From: Pyramidobacter sp.
GTDB taxonomy: Bacteria > Synergistota > Synergistia > Synergistales > Dethiosulfovibrionaceae
DNA length: 6,143 bases
NCBI GenBank assembly: GCA_016286835.1
Contig: JAEEUD010000120.1
Span: forward strand, 1-6,143
Direction: 5' to 3'
In this document: one piece after another, positions 1 through 5,765 of the stretch
How the letters are laid out: each line of letters opens with the position of its first letter
Position numbering within the stretch: the first letter of the stretch is position 1
Notes under the pieces: model-generated
What the model saw: the letters and a program-made list of their open reading frames with translations, nothing else
Told to the model about the DNA's origin: nothing
Databases searched by the model: none
Translations under genes and position numbers: made by a program

Positions 1-803
1 CGGTGCTGGCCGCCGCGCTGGCCGCGGCGCTGTCCTTCCCGCTCTCGGGGGGCGCGCTCTCGTTCGCGCTGCTGTACCGCAGGGAGCGCGCGTTTTTCCG
101 CGGCTCGTTCGCGCCCGAGCCGGCGCGGCTGCACAATCTGCTGCGGCTCGGCCTTCCCGCCGCGGGCGAGCGGATCGCGCTCTCGTCCGGTCAGATCATG
201 TTCATGCAGGTGGTCTCCACGCTGGGCACGATCCCGGTGTCGGCGCACCATCTGGCGATCACGGCCGAAGGCGTGTGCTACAATCCCAGCTTCGGCATCG
301 CCGCCGCGGCGACGGCGCTGGTCGGTCAGGCGCTGGGCGCGGGCGACGAGAAGCTGGCCGAGCGCTGCGGCAATGTCTGCGCGCAATTCTGCGCGGCCGT
401 CATGGCCTGCGTGAGCGCGTGCATGTACTTCGGCGCGGAATGGATGATCGGGATCTTCACGAACGATCCGGAGGTGCTGGCGCAGGGGGCGCGGTGCTTG
501 CGCATCGTTGCGTGGGTGGAAGCTCCGTTCGGCGTGGCGCTCGTCGTTTCCGCGGCCCTGCGCGCCGCCGGCGACGCGCTCGTTCCCCTCTGGGCCGGGA
601 TCGCCACGATGTGGGCGGTGCGCCAGACGACGGCACGGATCTTCGTCCTGAAAATGGGGCTGGGGCTGGCGGGCGCCTGGTACGCGATGGATCTGGACTG
701 CACGCTGCGCTGGCTGTTCCTGTGGCTCTACTTCCGCGCCGGGCGCTGGAAGCGCGTGAGCCGGCGGCTCGCCGAAAAAACGCGTTCGGGTGTGGTACAA
801 TAG
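1..803 (+). CDS. MATE-family multidrug/cation exporter, C-terminal part (5' end outside window)
   Basis: This is the last ~267 codons of an integral membrane exporter of the MATE (NorM/DinF-like) family, which uses Na+ or H+ gradients to expel cationic drugs and metabolites across the cytoplasmic membrane. The reading frame is open from the first bases, so the gene starts upstream; the GTG at position 3 is probably an internal Val codon. Full-length MATE proteins are about 450 residues with 12 helices, so roughly the C-terminal half is present. Supporting sequence: alternating hydrophobic helices, a lobe-start-like segment LLRLGLPAAGERIALSSGQ, then ALVGQALGAGDEKLAERC, which matches the conserved MATE 'VGQxLGAGxxxxA' motif, followed by IFTNDPEVL and ALRAAGDALVPLW, close to the usual 'LRGAGDTRxPxx' segment. 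The tail is basic (RAGRWKRVSRR), as expected for a cytoplasmic end. Substrate cannot be told. The gene is followed after 33 nt by the patB-like gene with no terminator between them. Confidence 0.88.
   Translation, partial: VLAAALAAALSFPLSGGALSFALLYRRERAFFRGSFAPEPARLHNLLRLGLPAAGERIALSSGQIMFMQVVSTLGTIPVSAHHLAITAEGVCYNPSFGIAAAATALVGQALGAGDEKLAERCGNVCAQFCAAVMACVSACMYFGAEWMIGIFTNDPEVLAQGARCLRIVAWVEAPFGVALVVSAALRAAGDALVPLWAGIATMWAVRQTTARIFVLKMGLGLAGAWYAMDLDCTLRWLFLWLYFRAGRWKRVSRRLAEKTRSGVVQ
793..801 (+). promoter_or_regulatory. Possible extended -10 promoter for the patB-like gene
   Basis: TGGTACAAT at 793-801 matches an extended -10 element (TGn followed by TACAAT, 5 of 6 to consensus). It lies in the last codons of the MATE gene and would start transcription about 30 nt before the patB-like ATG at 837. 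I see no convincing -35 hexamer at 16-18 nt upstream, so this rests on the extended -10 alone. CATAAT at 805-810 is a second, weaker match. Confidence 0.4.
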
Positions 804-836
804 GCATAATCTTTTGAATAAACGAGGTATCTTCGC

Positions 837-2036
837 ATGATCTACGATTTTGACAAACCGCTCAATCGTCTTGGCACGGACTGCGAGAAGTGGGACGGCC
901 TGCAGAAGCGTTTCGGCGCGGCGGACGTGCTGCCGCTGTGGGTGGCGGACATGGACTTCCCCTCGCCGGAGCCGGTCGTGCGCGCCATCGCCGAGCGCGC
1001 CGCGCATCCCGTCTACGGCTATCCGATGCGGGGCGAGGACTATTACGACAGTTTCGTCGCCTGGGAGAAAAAGCACTGGGGCTGGGACGTGAAGCGCGAA
1101 TGGTGCAATTACGTGCCCGGAGTCGTCTGCGGCGTCGCGGCTTCCCTGATGGGCTTCACCGCGCCGGGGGACGGCGTGATGATCATGCCGCCCGTGTACC
1201 ACCCCTTCCGCAACACGATCAACGCGCAGGGACGCCGCGTCGTCAACGCGCCGATGAAGCTGGTGAACGACCGCTTCGAGATCGACTTTGAAGCGCTCGA
1301 ACGCGGCGCGAAGGAAGCCCGCGCGCTGATCCTGTGCAGCCCGCACAACCCGACGGGCCGCCTCTTCAGCCGCGAGGAGCTTACGAAGATCGCCGAGATC
1401 TGCGAGCGCAACGACGTGCTCGTGATCTCCGACGAGATCCACAGCGATCTGGTCTTCTGGGGCAAAAAGCACACGCCGTTCGCGATGGTCAACGACTGGG
1501 CACGCGAACACTCGATCACGCTGATGGCGCCGAGCAAGACGTTCAACGTGGCCGGGCTGGTCGCCTCGATCACGATCGTGCCCAACGCCAAGCTCCGCGC
1601 CCAGGTGGATCACATGATCGGCGGCTGGATGCACATCGGCGGCGGCAACATCTTCGGCCTCGTCGCCGCGCGCGCCGCCTACGCCGAGGGCGAAGAGTGG
1701 TACCGGCAGATGCTGCGCTACATCGAGGGCAATATCGATTATCTCGACGAACAGCTCAAAAAGCGCGTGCCGCAGGTGCGGCTGATGCGCCCCGAAGCGA
1801 CGTACATCCCCCTGCTCGACTGCCGTGAGCTGACCGGCGGCGCGCTGGGCATGACGGCGGACGAGCTCCAGCAGTTCATGCTCGGCAGCGTCAGGGCCGC
1901 GATGAACGAGGGCACGCTGTTCGGCGCCGAAGGCGAAGGCTTCCTGCGCATCAATCTGGGCACGCAGCGCGCCAACCTCGAGGAGTTCGTGCGCCGTCTG
2001 GAAAAAGCGGCCGAAAAGCTGCCGATCCGGTTTTAA
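837..2036 (+). CDS. patB: MalY/PatB-family PLP-dependent C-S beta-lyase / aminotransferase
   Basis: A complete 399-residue fold-type I PLP enzyme of the MalY/PatB subfamily. These cytoplasmic enzymes cleave the C-S bond of cystathionine, cysteine or S-conjugates to give a thiol (or H2S), pyruvate and ammonia. The N-terminus has the subfamily signature LPLWVADMDFPSP (residues 32-44) and YGYP (60-63). The PLP site is visible: SPHNPTG (168-174, Asn171), SDEIHSDL (198-205, Asp199 pairs with the pyridine nitrogen), and SKTFNVAGL (233-241), where Lys234 should form the Schiff base. FLRINLG (369-375) carries Arg371, the expected substrate carboxylate ligand. The length is standard for the family (~390-400). 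GAGG at 824-827 lies 9 nt before the ATG. The gene is followed closely by a small exported-protein gene, so the two are probably co-transcribed. Whether the physiological role is methionine biosynthesis, cysteine desulfhydration or thiol release cannot be decided from the sequence; the symbol is by family resemblance. Confidence 0.9.
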   Translation: MIYDFDKPLNRLGTDCEKWDGLQKRFGAADVLPLWVADMDFPSPEPVVRAIAERAAHPVYGYPMRGEDYYDSFVAWEKKHWGWDVKREWCNYVPGVVCGVAASLMGFTAPGDGVMIMPPVYHPFRNTINAQGRRVVNAPMKLVNDRFEIDFEALERGAKEARALILCSPHNPTGRLFSREELTKIAEICERNDVLVISDEIHSDLVFWGKKHTPFAMVNDWAREHSITLMAPSKTFNVAGLVASITIVPNAKLRAQVDHMIGGWMHIGGGNIFGLVAARAAYAEGEEWYRQMLRYIEGNIDYLDEQLKKRVPQVRLMRPEATYIPLLDCRELTGGALGMTADELQQFMLGSVRAAMNEGTLFGAEGEGFLRINLGTQRANLEEFVRRLEKAAEKLPIRF

Positions 2037-2048
2037 GGAGATTTCTTC

Positions 2049-2507
2049 ATGAAAAAAGTCCTTTTCGCGCTCTGCATTGCGCTCACGGTCGCTTCGGCCG
2101 CGTTCGCCGACCGTCCCGACACGAAGTTCATCCTCACGGTGCGGCCCGAACTTGCCGCCTCGCGCGGAAGCTGTGCCTCCGCGCTGTGGGAAGCCGTTCA
2201 CGCGGCCGCCAGGCAGCAGGGCTTCCGCGCCAAGCTCGAGCTCGACGACGAGGACGCGACGATCGAACACCGCAACGACGGCTCGCCCGACGTGATCGTC
2301 TACACGACCGAGGTGTGCGAGATCAAACGCGGCCACGACGACGCCGACTTTGAATTTACCGTAAGGTGCCGCGCCATCGACAAACAGGTCCTCTCCGCCG
2401 AACTGTCCTGGAAGACCGACGCCGACGGATCCGCCGGCGAGCGCCACGTCGCGCTCTACCGCGCGCTTGCCAGACGAAGCGACCTGTTCGTCCAGTACGG
2501 GAAATAA
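2049..2507 (+). CDS. Small exported protein of unknown function
   Basis: I do not recognise this 152-residue protein. It begins with a clear Sec-type signal peptide: MKK, a hydrophobic stretch of about 14 residues, then ASAAFA, giving a likely signal peptidase I cut after Ala20 (AFA|DR). There is no lipobox Cys at the cut, so it is predicted to be soluble in the periplasm or outside the cell. The mature part is ~132 residues, rich in Asp/Glu and Arg, with alternating hydrophobic positions (FILTVRPEL, DVIVYTTEV, FEFTVRCRAI, VLSAELSWKTD) that suggest an alpha/beta fold with several strands. Three Cys remain in the mature chain (42, 90, 107). The AAGGAG Shine-Dalgarno (2035-2040) overlaps the TAA stop of the upstream patB-like gene and sits 8 nt before the ATG, so expression is tied to that gene. 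The bidirectional terminator at 2531 ends the transcript. It could assist a thiol or metal process, but that is guesswork. Confidence 0.82.
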   Translation: MKKVLFALCIALTVASAAFADRPDTKFILTVRPELAASRGSCASALWEAVHAAARQQGFRAKLELDDEDATIEHRNDGSPDVIVYTTEVCEIKRGHDDADFEFTVRCRAIDKQVLSAELSWKTDADGSAGERHVALYRALARRSDLFVQYGK

Positions 2508-2530
2508 CAGCACGATCGTGTATAATAATA

Positions 2531-2561
2531 GGCCGGACGGCGCAGGACCGTTCGGCCTTTT
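2531..2561. terminator. Bidirectional intrinsic terminator between convergent genes
   Basis: A 10-bp stem, GGCCGGACGG (2531-2540) with CCGTTCGGCC (2548-2557), holds one G-U pair and a 7-nt loop. TTTT follows on the + strand. On the - strand the stem is followed by the T-rich TATTATTATA (complement of 2521-2530). It lies between the stop codons of the exported-protein gene (+) and the downstream CHR gene (-), so it can end both transcripts. Confidence 0.82.
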
Positions 2562-2569
2562 CGTTTCCG

Positions 2570-3121
2570 CTATGACAGGATCACGCCGAGAACCGCCGCG
2601 ATGAGGATCAGCGCGATCGGCGAGAGCTTTTTCCTCAGTTTCGGCGGCGTGGCGAACGCGAGCGCCGCGAGGACCACAGCGATCAGCAACGCTTTGCCGT
2701 CGAACGCACCGGAGGATGAACGGAAGCTCTTCACGGTCATCGTCGCGCCCGTGGCGAGGATGACGCCGATGATGCAGGGCTTGACGCCGCGGAGCACGGC
2801 CTGCGCAGCCGGCTTCCGGAAATACGCGCCGATCGCGGCTGCCGCCAGCAGGATGACGATGAACGACGGCAGCACCACCGCAAGCGTTGCCAGCACCGCG
2901 CCGCCAAGACCGGCCTGCGAGCTGCCCACGTACGTCGCCAGATTGACCATGATCGGTCCCGGCGTACTCTCGGCCACGGCGATCATCGCCGTCAGCGCCT
3001 CGTCGCCGAGCCAGCCGTAGGAGAACACGACATCGCGGATCAGCGGGATGGCCGAATACGCGCCGCCGAACGCGAAGCAGCCGACGCGCAGGAATCCCAG
3101 AAACAGATCGAGATAGATCAT
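2570..3121 (-). CDS. Short CHR-family (chromate ion transporter) protein, second of pair
   Basis: A 183-residue single-domain member of the CHR transporter family (Pfam Chromate_transp). Full-length ChrA has two such domains; short CHR proteins carry one, and the Bacillus subtilis pair YwrA/YwrB is known to need both partners, which have opposite membrane topology, for chromate resistance. Here the family signatures are intact: FAFGGAYSAIPLI (16-28), AESTPGPIMVNLATYVG (50-66), and VVLPSF (82-87). About six hydrophobic segments fill the chain and the C-terminus ends in a long helix (SPIALILIAAVLGVILS). The start ATG (3121-3119) overlaps the TGA of the preceding CHR gene by 4 nt (ATGA), indicating translational coupling and a roughly 1:1 dose. 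Chromate is the family label; the natural substrate in an anaerobe could be another oxyanion such as sulfate, or remain unknown. Confidence 0.9.
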   Translation of the reverse strand: MIYLDLFLGFLRVGCFAFGGAYSAIPLIRDVVFSYGWLGDEALTAMIAVAESTPGPIMVNLATYVGSSQAGLGGAVLATLAVVLPSFIVILLAAAAIGAYFRKPAAQAVLRGVKPCIIGVILATGATMTVKSFRSSSGAFDGKALLIAVVLAALAFATPPKLRKKLSPIALILIAAVLGVILS

Positions 3122-3699
3122 GCCCGCTCACCGCCTTTTTTCGGTGCGCCCTTGACGCCCCAGACGCTCAGGCTGACGACGCCCGCGACCGCCATCAGCA
3201 GGATGGACGAAACATGACGCCCGCACAGTGCGGCGATCAGGCAGACGGCGCAGGATACGCCCATCACGGCGAGCGGAAAGCGTTTTTTCGGCATCTTGCG
3301 GATCATCGTCACCGCCGCGTTCAGAATCAGGATGCCGACCGCCGCCTTGACGCCGCGGAAAGCGTTCAGAGCCCAGACGGGCCCGGCCCCTCCTTCGCAA
3401 AAGCGCGCGATCGCATAGATGACGGCAAACGACGGCAGCACGATGCCCAGAGTCGCGCAGAGCGCCCCGGCCATACCGGCCTGACGCCAGCCGACGAACG
3501 TCGCGCAGTTGATGGCGATCGGCCCCGGCGTCGACTCGGCCACGACGGTGATGTTCATCATCTCGTCGTGCGTGATCCACTTCTTTTTCTCCACGCAGAT
3601 GTCCGAGATCATCGAGATCATCGCGTAACCGCCGCCGAACGTGAACAGCCCGATCTTCATGAATGTCAGCATGAGATCGGCGCACAGGCCTTTCTTCAT
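3118..3699 (-). CDS. Short CHR-family (chromate ion transporter) protein, first of pair
   Basis: A 193-residue single-domain CHR protein, partner of the next gene. The family signatures are FTFGGGYAMISMI (19-31), AESTPGPIAINCATFVG (54-70) and IVLPSF (86-91), followed by four or so further hydrophobic helices and a short charged tail (KGAPKKGGERA). I chose the ATG at 3699 because AGGAGG lies 7 nt upstream of it, because the protein then begins right before the first membrane segment as in the sister gene, and because that ATG overlaps the arsR stop (ATGA). The frame is open a further ~90 codons upstream, but that extension lies wholly within arsR, is Arg-rich and non-membrane, and is a shadow. 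It sits in the cytoplasmic membrane and is expected to act with its partner as an antiparallel heterodimer exporting chromate or a related oxyanion. Confidence 0.9.
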   Translation of the reverse strand: MKKGLCADLMLTFMKIGLFTFGGGYAMISMISDICVEKKKWITHDEMMNITVVAESTPGPIAINCATFVGWRQAGMAGALCATLGIVLPSFAVIYAIARFCEGGAGPVWALNAFRGVKAAVGILILNAAVTMIRKMPKKRFPLAVMGVSCAVCLIAALCGRHVSSILLMAVAGVVSLSVWGVKGAPKKGGERA

Positions 3700-4049
3700 T
3701 CTTTTTCCTCCTCTTTGTTCATGCCGCAGCGGCAGCGTCCTTCCTTGTGATGACGGCAGCCGCAGCCTGCTTCGCGTTCCTCGCGGGAGACGTCCGCAAG
3801 CGCCGCGATCTCCGCGCCCAGTTCGCGCAGCGTCTCGCGCCGCACCTGATAGTGCATGAAATAGCCGCGCCGCTCGCCGCTCACAAGCCCCGCCTCGCGC
3901 AGAACTTTCACGTGCTGCGACACGGCTGCCTCGCTCACGCCGAGCCGCTTCGCCAGGGCCCGCACGCAGCAATCATGACGCAGCAGCAGTTCCACCAGCT
4001 TCATGCGTGTTTCGTCAGCCAGCGCCTTCAACGCCGGAGTTCGCTCCAT
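3696..4049 (-). CDS. ArsR/SmtB-family winged-helix repressor with Cys/His-rich C-terminal tail
   Basis: A 117-residue regulator of the ArsR/SmtB type, which binds operator DNA as a dimer and lets go when metal, metalloid or another ligand binds. The N-terminal ALADETRMKLVELLL (9-23) is the usual first-helix signature. The recognition helix region is LAKRLGVSEAAVSQHVKVLREAGLV (32-56), followed by the wing GERRGYFMHYQV (58-69). Cys27-Cys28 (HDCCVRAL) sit where ArsR has its ELCVCDL metal motif in helix alpha3, although spacing differs from the classic CxC. The tail, residues 95-109, holds CGCRHH and CRCG: four Cys (96, 98, 106, 108) and two His (100, 101), a probable ligand cluster. AAGGGGG (complement of 4063-4057) is 7 nt before the ATG. 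The TGA overlaps the next ATG by 4 nt. It most likely represses its own operon through the repeats at 4065-4114; the true inducer is unknown. Confidence 0.92.
   Translation of the reverse strand: MERTPALKALADETRMKLVELLLRHDCCVRALAKRLGVSEAAVSQHVKVLREAGLVSGERRGYFMHYQVRRETLRELGAEIAALADVSREEREAGCGCRHHKEGRCRCGMNKEEEKE
3707..3713 (-). promoter_or_regulatory. Ribosome binding site fixing the start of the first CHR gene
   Basis: Read on the - strand, GAGGAGG (complement of 3713-3707) lies 7 nt before the ATG at 3699. It is embedded in the last codons of arsR (Lys/Glu-rich NKEEEKE end), so the charged arsR C-terminus doubles as the translation signal for the next gene. Confidence 0.8.
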
Positions 4050-4064
4050 TGCCCGTCCCCCTTA

Positions 4065-4114
4065 CTGATTCAGCAATAACTTAATCAGATCGTAGCAAAT
4101 CTTTCCGATTAAGT
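4065..4114. promoter_or_regulatory. Candidate ArsR operator: nested inverted repeats over the operon promoter
   Basis: Two inverted repeats share one half-site. The first is a perfect 8-bp pair, ACTTAATC (4079-4086) and GATTAAGT (4107-4114), with 20 nt between; the arms overlap the -35 edge and the predicted +1 and enclose the -10. The second is CTGATT (4065-4070) and AATCAG (4083-4088), 12 nt apart. ArsR-family operators are typically AT-rich inverted repeats over the promoter, so this is a reasonable autoregulatory site. That it is bound by the neighbouring repressor is inference. Confidence 0.6.
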
Positions 4115-4117
4115 CAA
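4089..4117 (-). promoter_or_regulatory. Sigma-70 promoter of the arsR-chr-chr operon
   Basis: On the - strand, TTGACT (complement of 4117-4112) is the -35 and TACGAT (complement of 4094-4089) the -10, with exactly 17 nt between. The -10 is preceded by TGC, giving an extended -10 (TGCTACGAT). Transcription should begin near 4082, leaving a leader of about 33 nt before the arsR ATG. Confidence 0.82.
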
Positions 4118-4125
4118 CGCTTTAA

Positions 4126-4131
4126 TAAAAT
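4126..4131 (+). promoter_or_regulatory. Weak candidate -10 for the DUF5662-like gene
   Basis: TAAAAT at 4126-4131 (5 of 6 to TATAAT) lies 24 nt before the + strand ATG at 4156, within the AT-rich part of the divergent region. The hexamer 17 nt upstream, TTCCGA, is a poor -35. If this promoter is real, its -35 region touches the inverted-repeat arm at 4107-4114, so the repressor could affect both directions. Confidence 0.35.
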
Positions 4132-4155
4132 CCTTTCGCTACAGGAGAAAACGCC

Positions 4156-4704
4156 ATGCATCCAATCTGTCACTTCAAAACGATCACGCAGCACAAGCTG
4201 CTGGTGATGAAATACTGCTTCCGCCTCGGTCTCTACTGGCAGGGTCTGCTCCACGACCTGTCCAAGTACAGCCCCGTCGAGTTCCTCGTGGGCGCGAAAT
4301 ACTGGCAGGGCACGTGCAGCCCCAACAACGCCGAGCGCAAGGCCACGGGCGTCAGCCGCGCCTGGCTGCACCACAAGGGGCGCAACAAGCACCACTTTGA
4401 ATACTGGATCGACTACGCCGTCGGGAAGGACCTGAAAGGCGAGAACATGCCCATGGTCGGCATGAAGATGCCGGAAAAGTACGTCGCCGAGATGTTCTGC
4501 GACCGGCTCGCTGCCAGCCGTGTCTACATGGGCGGGAACTACACCGACCGTTCGCCGTGGGAGTATTACGACAAATACAAGGGGCACTACATCATCCATC
4601 CCGAAACGGCCGGGCAGCTCGAAGCCGCGCTGCGCGTGCTGCGCGACGAGGGCGAGGACGCCGCGTTCGCGTGGGTCAGGAAGAACCTGCTGGGCAGGAA
4701 ATAG
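4156..4704 (+). CDS. DUF5662-family protein, HD-like histidine/aspartate pattern
   Basis: A 182-residue soluble protein that I assign to DUF5662 (sometimes labelled 'catalase' without support) from its overall pattern: an N-terminal HKLLVMKYC, then GLLHDLSKYSPVEF (30-43), then HHKGRNKHHFEYW (72-84), then EMFCDRLAASR (112-122) and a Tyr-rich WEYYDKYKGHY. The order His13, His33-Asp34, paired His72/73 and His79/80, Asp116 resembles the metal ligands of HD-domain phosphohydrolases, so a divalent-metal hydrolase acting on a small phosphorylated substrate is a possibility. That function is inference; the family itself is uncharacterised as far as I know. AGGAG (4143-4147) is 8 nt before the ATG. 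It is transcribed alone, divergently from the arsR operon, and ends at the strong hairpin at 4715. No signal peptide or membrane segment is visible. Confidence 0.85.
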   Translation: MHPICHFKTITQHKLLVMKYCFRLGLYWQGLLHDLSKYSPVEFLVGAKYWQGTCSPNNAERKATGVSRAWLHHKGRNKHHFEYWIDYAVGKDLKGENMPMVGMKMPEKYVAEMFCDRLAASRVYMGGNYTDRSPWEYYDKYKGHYIIHPETAGQLEAALRVLRDEGEDAAFAWVRKNLLGRK

Positions 4705-4711
4705 GAAAGAC

Positions 4712-4766
4712 AAAAATCGCGGCGGAGCCGGAATTTTCCATCCGGCTCCGCCGCGATTATCTATTT
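4712..4766. terminator. Strong bidirectional terminator, 18-bp perfect stem
   Basis: Positions 4715-4732 and 4741-4758 are perfect reverse complements (18 bp, GC-rich core GGCGGAGCCGG) around an 8-nt loop. The + strand continues into the T-rich ATTATCTATTTGATT. The - strand leaves the stem into TTTTTGTCTTT (complement of 4716-4706). It lies between the convergent DUF5662-like gene (+) and the crotonase gene (-) and should end both transcripts, more classically for the - strand. Confidence 0.9.
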
Positions 4767-4801
4767 GATTATTCCTTCGCGTTGGGTTCGGTTTCGCGAT
4801 T

Positions 4802-5605
4802 CTACCGCCCCTGGAACCGCGGTTTGCGTTTTTCGACGAAGGCGGCGACGCCCTCGTTCTTGTCGGCCGTGGCGTAAAGCACCGCGCCGAGGTCGCGCTC
4901 CACTTCGCCGGCGTGCTCCATGTCGAGGTCCCAGTTCAGCGTCATCGCCCGCTTGGCGTAGGCCACGCCGAGCGGCGAGTTGGCGAGGACGGCGTTCATC
5001 ATCGCCATCGCCCCGTCCATCAGGTTTTCCAGCGGCACGACCTTGTTGACGAGGCCGATGCGCTCGGCTTCGTCGGCTTTGACCATGCGGCAGGTCATGA
5101 TGATCTCGCGGGCACGGCCCATGCCGACGATCTGCGGCAGGCGCTTGGTGCCGTACCAGATGGGCATGATGCCGTACTTGGCCTCCGGCTGGCCGAACAC
5201 GGCGTTGGCGCTGGCAAGGCGCATGTCGCAGGCCAGAGCCACTTCGCTGCCGCCGCCGAGGCAGTAGCCGTTGACGGCCGCGATCACGGGCTTGGGCATG
5301 TCCTCGATGAGGCGCGAAAGGCGTTCGCCCCGGATCGCAAACTCGCGTCCGCTGACGGCGTCCATGTCGCGGAACATGACGATGTCGGCCCCGGCAATGA
5401 AGGCCTTCTCGCCCGCGCCCGTGAGGATGACGCCCTTCACGTCCGGCTCGTTCGCCGCCCAGGTGAGCGTCGTCTCCAGCTCGGCCATCACTTCAATATT
5501 CATCGCGTTGAGCTGTTTGGGACGGTTGAAGGTGATGACGGCGACGCCGTTTTCCAGGTTTACGAGCAGCGTGTTCAGTTCCCTGCCGAGATTGGCTTTT
5601 TCCAT
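4802..5605 (-). CDS. Enoyl-CoA hydratase/isomerase (crotonase) family protein
   Basis: A complete 267-residue crotonase-fold enzyme; family members hydrate 2-enoyl-CoA to 3-hydroxyacyl-CoA or carry out related acyl-CoA chemistry in the cytoplasm, usually as hexamers. Visible features: VAVITFNRPKQLNAM (21-35), CoA/oxyanion-hole segment KAFIAGADI (67-75), the second oxyanion segment NGYCLGGGSEVALACD (112-127) with Glu121 matching catalytic Glu144 of rat hydratase, and FGQPEAKYG (137-145) with Glu141 matching Glu164. Having both Glu residues argues for a true hydratase rather than an isomerase-only enzyme. Odd: the loop after Glu141 reads IMPIWYGTKRL, where hydratases usually have xxPGxGGTQRL, so the pocket may differ. 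KRKPRFQGR is a standard family C-terminus. AAGGAGG (5620-5614 on the - strand) is 8 nt from the ATG. No beta-oxidation or butyrate-pathway genes lie next to it here, so the substrate is open. Confidence 0.9.
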   Translation of the reverse strand: MEKANLGRELNTLLVNLENGVAVITFNRPKQLNAMNIEVMAELETTLTWAANEPDVKGVILTGAGEKAFIAGADIVMFRDMDAVSGREFAIRGERLSRLIEDMPKPVIAAVNGYCLGGGSEVALACDMRLASANAVFGQPEAKYGIMPIWYGTKRLPQIVGMGRAREIIMTCRMVKADEAERIGLVNKVVPLENLMDGAMAMMNAVLANSPLGVAYAKRAMTLNWDLDMEHAGEVERDLGAVLYATADKNEGVAAFVEKRKPRFQGR

Positions 5606-5664
5606 GGTGAGTTCCTCCTTGATGTCAGGTTCGCAAAAGGGCGGCGCTCGGCCGCGCTGTGCCT

Positions 5665-5694
5665 ATCGTAGCGAATCGGAGCGTGATATGTCAA
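5665..5694 (-). promoter_or_regulatory. Sigma-70 promoter of the crotonase gene
   Basis: On the - strand a perfect TTGACA (complement of 5694-5689) is followed after 18 nt by TACGAT (complement of 5670-5665). The predicted start is near 5658, giving a leader of about 50 nt. The leader holds a 5-bp GCGGC/GCCGC hairpin (5641-5655) but nothing like a known riboswitch. Confidence 0.85.
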
Positions 5695-5765
5695 GTCCTT
5701 TCGGCTTTTTGCGCCGCTGATCCGGGAACGGTACTCAGAAACCAAGCCGGGTGTTTTCTTTTCCC

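Noticed and set aside
1109..1591. A 160-codon - strand open frame within the patB-like gene
   Set aside because: Fully antisense to the PLP-binding core of patB; no ribosome binding site or family signature.
2519..2526. Perfect TATAAT after TG, resembling a + strand promoter
   Set aside because: It sits immediately before the terminator stem, has no -35, and no + strand gene follows. It is better explained as the T-rich tail of the bidirectional terminator read on the - strand.
3214..3750. A 178-codon + strand open frame across the CHR/arsR region
   Set aside because: Antisense to two genes with clear family motifs; composition (Arg/Asp/His-rich) is that of a shadow frame.
3700..3972. N-terminal extension of the first CHR gene, making a 284-residue protein
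   Set aside because: The extra stretch lies within arsR in another frame, is Arg-rich and lacks membrane segments; the ATG at 3699 has a strong AGGAGG and the usual 4-nt overlap.
4913..5671. A 252-codon open frame on the + strand opposite the crotonase gene
   Set aside because: It is His/Ala/Gly/Arg-rich with no domain pattern, lies antisense to a gene with intact catalytic motifs, has no ribosome binding site, and is a common shadow of GC-rich codon use.
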